Source: a virus. From it: a stretch of DNA of 22,045 nt. Positions within the stretch are counted from its first letter, which is position 1. Each line of letters begins with the position of its first letter. The notes beneath the pieces were generated by a model. It was not told the DNA's origin and did no database searches. It worked only from the letters and a program-made list of their open reading frames with translations. Positions 7,665 to 14,859 of the stretch are shown piece by piece. Made by a program: the position numbers and the translations under genes. The stretch spans positions 1-22,045 of IMG/VR virus record IMGVR_UViG_3300031963_001016; one strand, given 5' to 3'.

Positions 7665-8480
7665 TCAGCCGAACATCTTCTTCCATGTTACAGGACCAAC
7701 GATGCCGTCTGCTTTTAGACCATTAGCTGTTTGCCAAGCTTTTAGGGCTTGCTCTGAACGGGGGCCAAAGTCACCGTCAGCGGTAGCTCCGATGATGGCT
7801 TGTACAAGAGCAGCAGCTGGCCCTTTAGACCCACGCTGAACCGGGGTACCAGGGTAGTCAAACTTCATGGGGCCAGCTTCTGGAGACCCGCCTGAGGGCT
7901 TGATTGCCTCTACAGGGGCCGCTACAGAACCATCTGGGGCCTTATCGCCAAGACAGTACTGCCAGTGCCAGGACTCAAATTCCTTTGAGTTCTTGTCGCC
8001 GGTCTGAAGGTAGAAACCCCACTTAGGGGCGTTGGCGCACATCCACTCAAAGCAAGCTCCACCCATCGACTGAACCTTGCCACCAGCTTCGTAACCGAGG
8101 TCAATAGCAAGACCCCAACCGTGGTTAGAGCCCTTCTTGCCGGTTGGATCTGGGGCAGCACTGGGAGCCTTACCAGGCTTGAGATACCAGGTTTTACCCT
8201 CGTACTGACGAGTAACTTGAGGGTTGCGTCCCTGGTCAGTGGTGGTGTACCGGTCCATGAACATGTTCAACTGGCCCTGGAAAGAACGGTAGTCGCCAAC
8301 ATTCCTAAGCTTGTGACCGGCGGCAAGGGCGGCATCGTACATCTTGTTGAACTGCTCAGCGGCAGGTGCGTACATCAAACCACCGGTTTTTACCTTGGCA
8401 AGAAGCTCCTGCGGAAGCTGACCGTTCTTATGATTTGCTAGGGCTGAGGGAAGTACTAGTTTGATGTATGGGTAATTCAC
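7665..8480 (-). CDS. Endolysin: M15 (VanY-like) peptidase with peptidoglycan-binding domain
   Basis: Residues about 40-178 form an M15 D-Ala-D-Ala carboxypeptidase/L,D-endopeptidase: YRSFQGQ at 64-70, zinc ligands H120 and D127 (SNHGWGLAID), E169 and H172 (ESWHWQY). A Pro/Gly/Ala linker at about 180-205 leads to a C-terminal PG_binding_1 domain at 208-271 (VQRGSKGPAA, DGDFGPRSEQALKAWQ, DGIVGPVTW). It should cut cross-linked peptide stems of host peptidoglycan at lysis. No signal peptide is present, so export needs a holin, and the preceding gene is the likely partner. The GTG start at 8480 overlaps that gene's stop as GTGA, which decides the start. Confidence 0.93.
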   Translation of the reverse strand: MNYPYIKLVLPSALANHKNGQLPQELLAKVKTGGLMYAPAAEQFNKMYDAALAAGHKLRNVGDYRSFQGQLNMFMDRYTTTDQGRNPQVTRQYEGKTWYLKPGKAPSAAPDPTGKKGSNHGWGLAIDLGYEAGGKVQSMGGACFEWMCANAPKWGFYLQTGDKNSKEFESWHWQYCLGDKAPDGSVAAPVEAIKPSGGSPEAGPMKFDYPGTPVQRGSKGPAAALVQAIIGATADGDFGPRSEQALKAWQTANGLKADGIVGPVTWKKMFG

Positions 8481-8668
8481 TCAGACCCCTTACCGAACGC
8501 AATGTCCTTGGGGTTAAGGAAGCGCATAGCAACAGGAAGGGCAGCGGCCCAGAGGGCATTAAGGGTGAGCTTCCAGTCTTGGGTAGCGGTGTAGGTAGCT
8601 ACGGCAGCGCCAAGTACGCTACGTGCGTACGATGCAATTAGGGCTTTATTTTGTTTTGTCAGATACAT
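8477..8668 (-). CDS. Putative holin (small membrane protein)
   Basis: The start was placed at ATG 8668 because AGGAGG lies six bases upstream; a longer in-frame start at 8704 lacks such a site. The 63-residue product has two short hydrophobic segments (IASYARSVLGAAVATYTA and LNALWAAALPVAMRF) joined by a TQDWK turn, and ends in LNPKDIAFGKGSE. This layout and the R-x-LNPxDxAFG end are familiar from small membrane proteins next to endolysins in actinophages. The stop overlaps the endolysin start by four bases (GTGA), strong support for a lysis pair. Holin function is inferred from topology and position. Confidence 0.75.
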   Translation of the reverse strand: MYLTKQNKALIASYARSVLGAAVATYTATQDWKLTLNALWAAALPVAMRFLNPKDIAFGKGSE

Positions 8669-8801
8669 CAGTGACCTCCTGCTTGGCCTTTTGGATAGCA
8701 TCAATTGTAGCCTCTAGGACTGCTATACGCTGGGCCTGCTGTGAAATCTGATTTACGAGCGATTCAACAATCTTGTTGACGTCTAGTTGTACATTGGACA
8801 T
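8646..8801 (-). CDS. 51-aa coiled-coil protein upstream of the holin
   Basis: Reading the minus strand directly gives a 51-codon frame. AGGAG lies seven bases before ATG 8801. The product, MSNVQLDVNKIVESLVNQIS and onward, has a heptad-like pattern of V, L, I and A through residues 7-40 and a polar tail. It overlaps the holin candidate by 23 bases. Small coiled-coil proteins at this place are frequent in actinophage lysis or tail cassettes; possible roles include a holin regulator or minor virion protein. There is no membrane segment. The good ribosome-binding site, overlap and regular helix support a real gene. Confidence 0.75.
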   Translation of the reverse strand: MSNVQLDVNKIVESLVNQISQQAQRIAVLEATIDAIQKAKQEVTDVSDKTK

Positions 8802-8832
8802 TATTCTTCTCCTGTTGATAGGTCTGGCGGAA

Positions 8833-9066
8833 TTATATTAACCCATGAAAGGGTATTCTCATCCCATGCAAATGGGGTATCCCAACTTCTATTGGTAACT
8901 CAAAGTATGCCCGTGCTTCTTCTTCTGTATCAAACCAATACCAACCATCAACAGGATAGGTATGTTCATCTTTTGTTTCTTTGCGCAGTTCGTAATCCTT
9001 GTTGAGCACAAAGTTGGGGCCGTATAGCAGAATGCCGTCGTCGTTTTTGTAGAAGCCGGGGTTCAT
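8833..9066 (-). CDS. 77-aa phage protein of unknown function
   Basis: The start chosen is ATG 9066, which overlaps the stop of the upstream leucine-rich-repeat gene as ATGA. An in-frame ATG at 9081 is also possible. The product has an aromatic, acidic core (DGILLYGPNFVLNKDYELRK, DGWYWFDTEEEARAYF) and a Pro/His-rich end. WYWFDTEEEARAYF resembles a small alpha/beta domain found in various short phage proteins. No family is named with confidence. Coupling to the repeat protein suggests it could be a chaperone or accessory for that tail protein, as small genes behind fibres often are; this is inference. Confidence 0.7.
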   Translation of the reverse strand: MNPGFYKNDDGILLYGPNFVLNKDYELRKETKDEHTYPVDGWYWFDTEEEARAYFELPIEVGIPHLHGMRIPFHGLI

Positions 9067-10790
9067 CCTGTGACCGTCCATCCTTTAGCAGTTGCAATTG
9101 CGGGGTTGTCGGTGGCGGTTCCCCAGTTGCCGGTGACAGACAAGGTTTGGGCGCTGACGGTCGGGAGGGCTGTGTAGTAAGCGTTGAGGTAAGTTGCGCT
9201 TAGTTTGCAGTATTGGATGCTGTGAGTGAATTTCATGTTGGTTGCTGAAATAGATTGCAGGCTGGGACAATTGTTGAACATGCTGGTGTAGGTGCCGCTG
9301 CCGTAAGCGCTTGCGCCGCTTAGCCCTGTCACTGACTGCAAGCCGTAACAATTGTTGAACATCTGAGCCATGTTGTAGACGGCTGCCGTGTTCGCCAGCG
9401 ACACCGACTGCAAGTTGTAACAACTGCTAAACATGCCGCCCATGTCGGTGACGGCCGCCGTGTTCGGCAAAGACACCGACTGCAAGCTGGAACAACTGCT
9501 AAACATGCCGCCCATGTCGGTGACGGCCGCCGTGTTTGTCAGCGACACTGACTGCAAGCTGGAACAACCGCTAAACATGCTGTTCATGTTGGTGACGGCT
9601 GACGTGTTCGTTAGCGACACCGACTGCAAGCTGTAACAACTGCCAAACATCTGGGTCATGTCGGTAACGGCTGCCGTGTTCGGCAAAGACACCGACTGCA
9701 AGCTGTAACAACCGCTAAACATGAAGCTCATGTTGGTAGCGGCTGACGTGTTTGGCAGCGACACCGACTGCAAGCTGGCACAAGTGTCGAACATGAAGCT
9801 CATGTCGGTAACGGCTGCCGTGTTCGGCAAAGACACCGACTGCAAGCTGTAACAACCGCTAAACATCTGGATCATGTCGGTAACGGCTGCCGTGTTTGGC
9901 AGCGACACTGACTGCAAGTTGTAACAACCGCTAAACATGCTGTTCATGTTGGTGGCGGCTGACGTGTTTGTCAGCGACACTGACTGCAAGCTGTAACAAG
10001 CGTTGAACATGCCGCCCATGTCGGTGACGGCTGACGTGTTTGTCAGCGACACTGACTGCAAGCTGGAACAATTGTTGAACATGCTGTTCATGTTGGTGAC
10101 GCTCGACGTGTTCGGCAAAGACACTGACTGCAAGCTGTAACAAGCGTTGAACATAACGCTCATGTTGGTGACGGCTGCCGTGTTCGGCAAAGACACTGAC
10201 TGCAAGGCATTACAATTGCTGAACATGCGGGCCATGCTGGTTATCGAACAGGTGCCGATAAAAGCAAAGTTTTCTAAGCTCAGGTGAGTAATGTTCACAC
10301 TCGATGCAGACATTGTGAAAGATGTGATAGATGAACCCTGGGCGCTTATTTCAACAATTTGCGACGAAGCGGAGGGGGTAATAACACTTGCATGCCTTAG
10401 GTTGAAATTGACCCCTGTAATGTTGCCAGTAATTCGGACTCGAGCTTGGCGATAACCCCTTGCTGACAAGTTCCCATAACTAGCCCACAAGAACTGTTTG
10501 GCGACCGACGTGCCTGAGGCATACGAGTTGCTTGTGCCATTGCCCCAATCAACCGTAAAATTGCCGGATGATGTCGTAACGCTGAACTGAAGAAAGTTTG
10601 AGTCAGGTTGATAAACGGCGTACAGAAAACAGATTTCTGTCGCTGCAACCGGAGTGGTATTTAGCCAATCTGATGGCCTAACCCAAGGCATGCCCTCGGA
10701 GTTGCGAAGGTATTTTTCGGGTCGGCTGACGTTGGGCAGAAAGTCATCGACCACACCAGTGCGTTGAGTGCGTTGGGCAAACCTTGACAT
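9063..10790 (-). CDS. Tail-tip protein with BspA-type leucine-rich repeats (DUF285-like)
   Basis: The 575-residue protein has three parts. Residues 1-50 form a short N-terminal arm that may attach to the virion. Residues about 55-175 are a PKD-like beta domain (FTVDWGNGTSNSY, VRITGNITGVNFN) of the kind seen before BspA/DUF285 repeats. Twelve canonical 24-residue repeats follow at 196-483 (consensus LQSVSLPNTAAVTDM-x-x-MF-x-x-C-x-x), with degenerate units on each side and a C-terminal cap at about 520-575. BspA-type repeats are known from bacterial and protozoan surface adhesins, so a receptor-binding role is likely but inferred. The start overlaps the previous stop (TAATG). There is no signal peptide. 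Confidence 0.85.
   Translation of the reverse strand: MSRFAQRTQRTGVVDDFLPNVSRPEKYLRNSEGMPWVRPSDWLNTTPVAATEICFLYAVYQPDSNFLQFSVTTSSGNFTVDWGNGTSNSYASGTSVAKQFLWASYGNLSARGYRQARVRITGNITGVNFNLRHASVITPSASSQIVEISAQGSSITSFTMSASSVNITHLSLENFAFIGTCSITSMARMFSNCNALQSVSLPNTAAVTNMSVMFNACYSLQSVSLPNTSSVTNMNSMFNNCSSLQSVSLTNTSAVTDMGGMFNACYSLQSVSLTNTSAATNMNSMFSGCYNLQSVSLPNTAAVTDMIQMFSGCYSLQSVSLPNTAAVTDMSFMFDTCASLQSVSLPNTSAATNMSFMFSGCYSLQSVSLPNTAAVTDMTQMFGSCYSLQSVSLTNTSAVTNMNSMFSGCSSLQSVSLTNTAAVTDMGGMFSSCSSLQSVSLPNTAAVTDMGGMFSSCYNLQSVSLANTAAVYNMAQMFNNCYGLQSVTGLSGASAYGSGTYTSMFNNCPSLQSISATNMKFTHSIQYCKLSATYLNAYYTALPTVSAQTLSVTGNWGTATDNPAIATAKGWTVTG
9342..10205 (-). repeat. Tandem array of twelve 72-bp repeats encoding BspA-type LRR units
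   Basis: Identical blocks such as CGACTGCAAG recur at 72-base spacing (for example 9621 and 9693). Each unit codes 24 residues. Positions 1-6, 8-9, 15, 18-19 and 22 (LQSVSL, NT, M, MF, C) are nearly invariant. Positions 16-17 (GG, NS, SF, IQ, TQ, AQ, SV), 20-21 and 23-24 vary between units. The repeats are close enough in DNA to recombine, so copy number may change between related phages. Confidence 0.95.
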
Positions 10791-11149
10791 TAGGCAATCT
10801 CGTTGACGTATCCGCTGATGTTTACCTGGCTTGCAGTATCAGCAAACGCCCGGACAACGAGTGGCGTTGCGTTTCCTTTCAAGATGAGGCCAGGGACAAC
10901 AACAACAAGACCGCTCTGCGCTGGCAAAGCGAACGTGATGTAATCATTCGGGCTGGTTGTCCCACCCCATTGAATGGTCACGGTGCGTTGAACGCCTCCA
11001 GGGTTGCTGGCATACAGCCAGATTTCCTGAAATGTGGTGGCGGTGCTCGATCCAGTGTGAATGGTGGTGCCAGGCGAGCTGTTGGTGGCGACCAAGATGG
11101 GTCGTCCATCGGTTGATCCGCTGAGTATTTTTTTGCTGAACGTAGCCAC
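10790..11149 (-). CDS. 119-aa putative virion/tail-tip protein
   Basis: The start is GTG at 11149, with AGGAG six bases upstream. The product is all-beta in appearance: SDG-rich start, TTIHTGSSTATTFQEIWLYA, RTVTIQWGGTT, a hydrophobic strand (GLVVVVPGLILKGN) and LVVRAFADTASQVNISGYV. This layout matches small beta-sandwich virion proteins often encoded between fibre genes in actinophages. I recognise the type but no named family. The stop overlaps the start of the repeat protein (TAATG), so the two are probably made in a set ratio and may form one tail-tip assembly. Confidence 0.75.
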   Translation of the reverse strand: MATFSKKILSGSTDGRPILVATNSSPGTTIHTGSSTATTFQEIWLYASNPGGVQRTVTIQWGGTTSPNDYITFALPAQSGLVVVVPGLILKGNATPLVVRAFADTASQVNISGYVNEIA

Positions 11150-11157
11150 TGGTGCTC

Positions 11158-12342
11158 CTAACTAAAAACCTGGTTGGCAAGAATGTTCTGGTCGTCTTCA
11201 AAGTTTGGCATCACCGAGATGGTTTGCCATTCAAGGCCAGTTGATGTTACCGAATTAGCAACCAAGAACTGGCCGTTTGTTCCGACCGGCAGCCGGGCTG
11301 CAGTGTCAGGTGCGCTGGCAGCGATCAAGTCGCCTTTGGCATCGAAAATGGTGTCTGGGATGCCACCGCTGACTGTGGCTGGCACAAACTTGGTGCCGTT
11401 GTATTGAAGTACCTGATTGGCTGACGCTCCGGTCGTGTCAATCTCGATGCCGTCAACAGTCAACACCGAGGTTGCAGTAGTGCCCGTAGACGTTAACCCA
11501 GCAAATTGTGGTGTAGCAGAAGTAGCAACCGATTGGCCGATAGCAACAGTTGGTGTCGCTCCTTCAAAACCTGAACCAGTAACAGTGACACCAGTGCCAG
11601 CAGTAACTCCCGCAACATAATTTCCTGTGGTATCAGTACCAAGATCAACAGTATCAGCCACCCACAATGATCCGTTGTACTTAAGGAACTCTCCAGAGTT
11701 GGGCGATGGCAAGCTGACGTTGTGCAACTCATCGAGTTCATAGCCGTTTTGAGTAGCAACATAGATAATCCCGTTAATAGTTGCACGAACGACTACACCT
11801 ATGAATACTAGGTGGTCTGGGGCGGATGGCTTAGTAGTGGTAAATGCACCATTTTCTCCCAACCACAAGGTATCTCCAGCGGTATACCCCGTTGATAGGT
11901 CAATACCATCTACATATCCACGGGTAACAATGGGTCCATTGTTACTAGCAGTAATGTTTGCCCCAGCAACACCAATGGTCTTAGATGAGGTTGTGTCACT
12001 GTTATTGTCTGCCCGCTTTACAGTTGCGTGATCTCCAGTAGCACCAAACAGGTAGACACAAGTACCAGTTGTAATCGTGGTCGATTCAACGTTACGCACA
12101 TAAGAAACTAGAGGGATATGGCTATTTACCCACGATGTGCCGTTGTATGAAAGCCCTTGAAACTCCTCGGGAGCCGTAACTACAACGTCGGAAAGATCGT
12201 CCAATGCGCCAACACTGGAACCACCACCCGCAGAGGCCGCACCAAATTTTGTACCATCATATTTAAGGACATCACCAGTAATGGCTCCTGCCGTATCAAT
12301 TTCAACCCCCTTAACAAAGAGGGACTTTAAAAAGTTAGCCAT
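11158..12342 (-). CDS. Tail fibre protein
   Basis: The 394-residue product is rich in Gly, Thr, Ser and Ala with repeating beta motifs typical of trimeric phage fibres. A motif near the N-terminus (VEIDTAGAITGDVLKYDGTK, from residue 13) recurs near the C-terminus (IEIDTTGASANQVLQYNGTK, from residue 299), an internal duplication. Residues about 80-205 (GTCVYLFGATGDHATVKRA, GYTAGDTLWLGENGAF, DHLVFIGVVVRATINGIIYV) form a conserved fibre domain known from many environmental phages. A GDLIAASAPDTAARLPVGTN segment near residue 337 is shared with the fibre at 6705-7652. AAAGGAG lies five bases before the ATG. Likely role: host recognition or an adaptor for the following tip proteins. Confidence 0.85.
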   Translation of the reverse strand: MANFLKSLFVKGVEIDTAGAITGDVLKYDGTKFGAASAGGGSSVGALDDLSDVVVTAPEEFQGLSYNGTSWVNSHIPLVSYVRNVESTTITTGTCVYLFGATGDHATVKRADNNSDTTSSKTIGVAGANITASNNGPIVTRGYVDGIDLSTGYTAGDTLWLGENGAFTTTKPSAPDHLVFIGVVVRATINGIIYVATQNGYELDELHNVSLPSPNSGEFLKYNGSLWVADTVDLGTDTTGNYVAGVTAGTGVTVTGSGFEGATPTVAIGQSVATSATPQFAGLTSTGTTATSVLTVDGIEIDTTGASANQVLQYNGTKFVPATVSGGIPDTIFDAKGDLIAASAPDTAARLPVGTNGQFLVANSVTSTGLEWQTISVMPNFEDDQNILANQVFS

Positions 12343-12364
12343 AGGGCTCCTTTAAAACGACTTA

Positions 12365-13621
12365 TTATGCAAGTATAACAACTCGATACTTGTTAGCATC
12401 AGGAGCTGTAGCAAAATAAACAGTTGTAGTCGTGTTGGTGTTAACGATGTCGGCGTACACAACTTCACCTGTATAAACGTCGTACACTGCTACTGAAATG
12501 TCAGCGGTGCCAAGTCCGTGTGTAAGGGCGTACGAAGTAGCACTGGTAGCCAGAGTCTCAGCGTGCTTCTTCTTTGTCCACGCTGGGGCGCTTGCACCTG
12601 CAGTAAGAACATACCCTGAGGTACCAAGCCCTAACGTAGTGGTTGTAGACGCACCACTCTGGTATACCAATGAGCCAGCGGCACCGCCAGTGACGTTGGT
12701 GGCGGTAGTAGCAGTCGAGGAGTTACCTGTGTACTCCGTTGCCGATAGCACTTGGGTACCAGCAATCTTAAGAACCTTGCCCGAAGCCAGGTCGATGTTC
12801 TCAGAGGATGTCCACGAGCTGGTCGACGATACCCAGTTCCATGTCTTATCACCATCTACACCACCTGCAACAGTGATACCTCCACCGTTTGCAGTGCTGT
12901 TAGTTGGGGTGGTTACAGACCCCAAAACGATGTTTAGATCGTCTACGGTAACGGTGGTGCTGTTAATGGTGGTGGTTGTACCGTTTACAACTAGGTCACC
13001 GGCAATTGTGGTAGTGCTGTTTGCAGCACCAATGTTTACAGCAGTGGCTGCACCGGCGAAGTTAACGGTGGTAGCAGTGGTGTTAACAAGGTCAAACGAA
13101 GTAGACGCAGTTGTAATACTGGTGCTAATAGCTGGGGAAATGCTGAAAACTGCCTTAGCACCAGTTGAGTACCCAGTCTCATCTGACAGCACCGTGGCAA
13201 GTTGCGCTGAAGTGGTGGTGCCTGTACCAAACTGGCTTAACCCAGTAGTGGTTACGGCTATGTCAGTAATTACACCACTGTTTCCGTTTACGCTGACAAC
13301 ACCAGTACTGGAAGTTAAGTATGTGTTGGTGTCTAGGGCCCAGGTGTCTGCAGCGGTCTTTTTAAGAAAACCAGAAGTACCTGTAAGCGCGGCAATTGCC
13401 GTAAGGTCAGCGTCTACTGGTTGCCAAGTACCAGAGGGACCAACTGATAGTTCTACCCAGGCGCTTCCGTTGTAGTACTTAAGCTTGTTAACTCCGCTAG
13501 AGGTGTCAAAGTACAGACCACCCAGCTTTGCGCTGGCTGATGGAGCGGTACCGGCATTATGAATTACAACGTTCTGTAGCTCATTACCAGTTAGATCAAT
13601 GTTTGTAAGAAACTTAGACAT
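12365..13621 (-). CDS. Tail fibre protein
   Basis: The start (MSKFLTNIDLTGNELQNVVI) is a common attachment motif of fibres in cyanophages and other environmental phages, followed by LGGLYFDTSSGVNKLKYYNG. The middle (TVDDLNIVLGS, NGGGITVAGGVDGDKTWNW, SSENIDLASGKVLKI) is a recurrent beta module of T4-like and freshwater phage fibres. The C-terminal about 80 residues (YALTHGLGTADISVAVYDVY, ANKYRVVILA) form a knob-like domain. The total is 418 residues, almost entirely small and polar, with long Thr runs. GAGG lies five bases before the ATG. Probable long or side tail fibre contacting the host surface. Confidence 0.87.
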   Translation of the reverse strand: MSKFLTNIDLTGNELQNVVIHNAGTAPSASAKLGGLYFDTSSGVNKLKYYNGSAWVELSVGPSGTWQPVDADLTAIAALTGTSGFLKKTAADTWALDTNTYLTSSTGVVSVNGNSGVITDIAVTTTGLSQFGTGTTTSAQLATVLSDETGYSTGAKAVFSISPAISTSITTASTSFDLVNTTATTVNFAGAATAVNIGAANSTTTIAGDLVVNGTTTTINSTTVTVDDLNIVLGSVTTPTNSTANGGGITVAGGVDGDKTWNWVSSTSSWTSSENIDLASGKVLKIAGTQVLSATEYTGNSSTATTATNVTGGAAGSLVYQSGASTTTTLGLGTSGYVLTAGASAPAWTKKKHAETLATSATSYALTHGLGTADISVAVYDVYTGEVVYADIVNTNTTTTVYFATAPDANKYRVVILA

Positions 13622-13627
13622 GGAACC

Positions 13628-14050
13628 TCACGATAGGTAGGCTTTTCCACCAAAGGAAGAGCTGAATGACACGGTTACAACGTTTTGTGATACATATGTT
13701 ACATCACCTATGACGTAGTTACCGCCGCTGTCTACAACTGAAACAGCGGGGAAAAACCCAAGATTGTGGTTTATAGTCCATGTTGTAGAAGATACTATTT
13801 GATTATGTATGTATGAGGAGCCTACTGGCAAAACAAAGTTAAGAACTTGGTTGGGGGCTGTTCCAGTTATAGTTACAGCCGCTGGGCCAGAAGAAACAGT
13901 TCCCACTGTTAAAGCGTTTGGTGGTCCTGCTACTCCCGGATCGTGTATTTCTAAAATTTGCTCAATTGGCTTTTCAACTGTAGAGACAGTTTTAGTCTTA
14001 GTAACTGTTACGTAGCTATTTGAAGGTTTAGATACTTCTACAGTGCTCAT
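13628..14050 (-). CDS. Tail-associated protein with fibre-type C-terminal knob
   Basis: The 140-residue product has a polar N-terminus, a GVAGPPNALTVGTVSSGPAA segment followed by TITGTAPNQVLNFVLP, a motif of phage tail appendages that often precedes collagen-like or knob domains. The C-terminal domain (TTWTINHNLGFFPAVSVVDS, DVTYVSQNVVTVSFSSSF, GGKAYLS) is also frequent at fibre tips and resembles the end of the fibre at 12365. Its ATG overlaps the upstream stop as ATGA. It probably forms a short appendage near the baseplate; the receptor is unknown. Confidence 0.8.
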   Translation of the reverse strand: MSTVEVSKPSNSYVTVTKTKTVSTVEKPIEQILEIHDPGVAGPPNALTVGTVSSGPAAVTITGTAPNQVLNFVLPVGSSYIHNQIVSSTTWTINHNLGFFPAVSVVDSGGNYVIGDVTYVSQNVVTVSFSSSFGGKAYLS

Positions 14051-14784
14051 GTTGGGGGTACCGATATTGCTTCTTCTACTACTACTACACCGGATGCCAA
14101 ACAGTCCCAGTCTCCAGCAGAGTCTTTGACAAACATGTCAAAGTTATGACGACCTGCAGGTACTGTATTTTTATCCGAAACGTGTAGTTCAAGTGTGGCA
14201 CCAGCTATTGGTGCAATATACCCACGTCTGTTACCAGCTAACCCAATAACTGTTGCTTCGGATGGGGTTGATGAGTACCATCTAAGGTCAAGTACAGTAG
14301 CCCCAGAAGAGTCTTTTGCCTGCATAAAGGCATCTTGTACTGCGATGATTGCACCTGTGCTGTCTCTCCAGGTAAAGTTTCTACGGAAGTCCACACGCTG
14401 TTTAAACCTGATTTCCATAGCCTGTGTATCCTCCAATGGAGTAATGTTCTCCAATCCTGTAACAGTAATTGTACCCCGAGCAACGGGTCTGGTTACCTCT
14501 TCGCTAGCTCCTGAGTATGGAGCCTTTCTTGGATAAGTTGCCAATACATCATATTCCAAGTTACCAGTAGGTAGGTCTGTGGTCTCTTCCTCGGTTAATC
14601 CAAGGAGTATTCCCCCTTCTGCCGTAAGAGTAATATTAAATTCTTTGCGGCCAGTAGTGCTGGTTTTGATGCTGCCGCGTGCAGATGTGGGGAAAATGAC
14701 TCTATGAGTACGTTGATCACGTACTATGATCAAGCGCTCCCACGGCAACCCTTTAGATATGGAATAATTAACTGTATTAGTCAT
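14047..14784 (-). CDS. Tail/baseplate protein with two related beta domains
   Basis: The 245-residue protein appears to be an internal duplication. Residues about 7-110 and 124-237 each start with a short hydrophobic/basic strand (LPWERLIIVRD and RRNFTWRDSTG). Each continues with a residue-matched core (GSIKTSTTGRKEFNITL versus AKDSSGATVLDLRW) and ends in LPTGNLEYDVLATY versus VPAGRHNFDMFVKD. This resembles upper-baseplate or LtfC-like beta-sandwich proteins that carry fibres. Naming the family is tentative. It precedes the fibre genes in transcription order, fitting an adaptor role. The ribosome-binding site is weak (GGAA), and a strong hairpin lies just upstream. Confidence 0.75.
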   Translation of the reverse strand: MTNTVNYSISKGLPWERLIIVRDQRTHRVIFPTSARGSIKTSTTGRKEFNITLTAEGGILLGLTEEETTDLPTGNLEYDVLATYPRKAPYSGASEEVTRPVARGTITVTGLENITPLEDTQAMEIRFKQRVDFRRNFTWRDSTGAIIAVQDAFMQAKDSSGATVLDLRWYSSTPSEATVIGLAGNRRGYIAPIAGATLELHVSDKNTVPAGRHNFDMFVKDSAGDWDCLASGVVVVEEAISVPPT

Positions 14785-14807
14785 GGTTCCATTCTAGCCT
14801 AAGAATG

Positions 14808-14839
14808 TGGGGTGGGCCATCCTCAGATAGCCCACCCCA
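14808..14839 (-). other. Perfect 10-bp intergenic hairpin
   Basis: TGGGGTGGGC and GCCCACCCCA pair perfectly around a 12-base loop in the 75-base gap between two leftward genes. No run of T follows on either strand, so it is not a standard intrinsic terminator. It could stabilise processed mRNA ends, weaken read-through or act on the next gene's weak ribosome-binding site. The pairing is seen; its function is unknown. Confidence 0.6.
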
Positions 14840-14859
14840 ATCGGACTCCGTGTTAATAA

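Noticed and set aside
9931-10143. Minus-strand alternative frames through the LRR array (also at 9085-9423)
   Set aside because: They are repeat-driven shadows giving His/Gln/Leu-rich products without ribosome-binding sites.
9342-10205. The 72-base repeats as a possible CRISPR array
   Set aside because: Units are continuous coding repeats in one frame without spacers; the translation is a regular leucine-rich repeat.
12498-13475. 325-codon plus-strand open frame opposite the fibre gene
   Set aside because: Its product is Val/Pro/Ala-rich with no fold pattern. It is the antisense of Thr/Gly/Asn-rich fibre codons, which seldom create stops.
14808-14839. Intrinsic terminator
   Set aside because: The stem is strong but no T-run follows on either strand.
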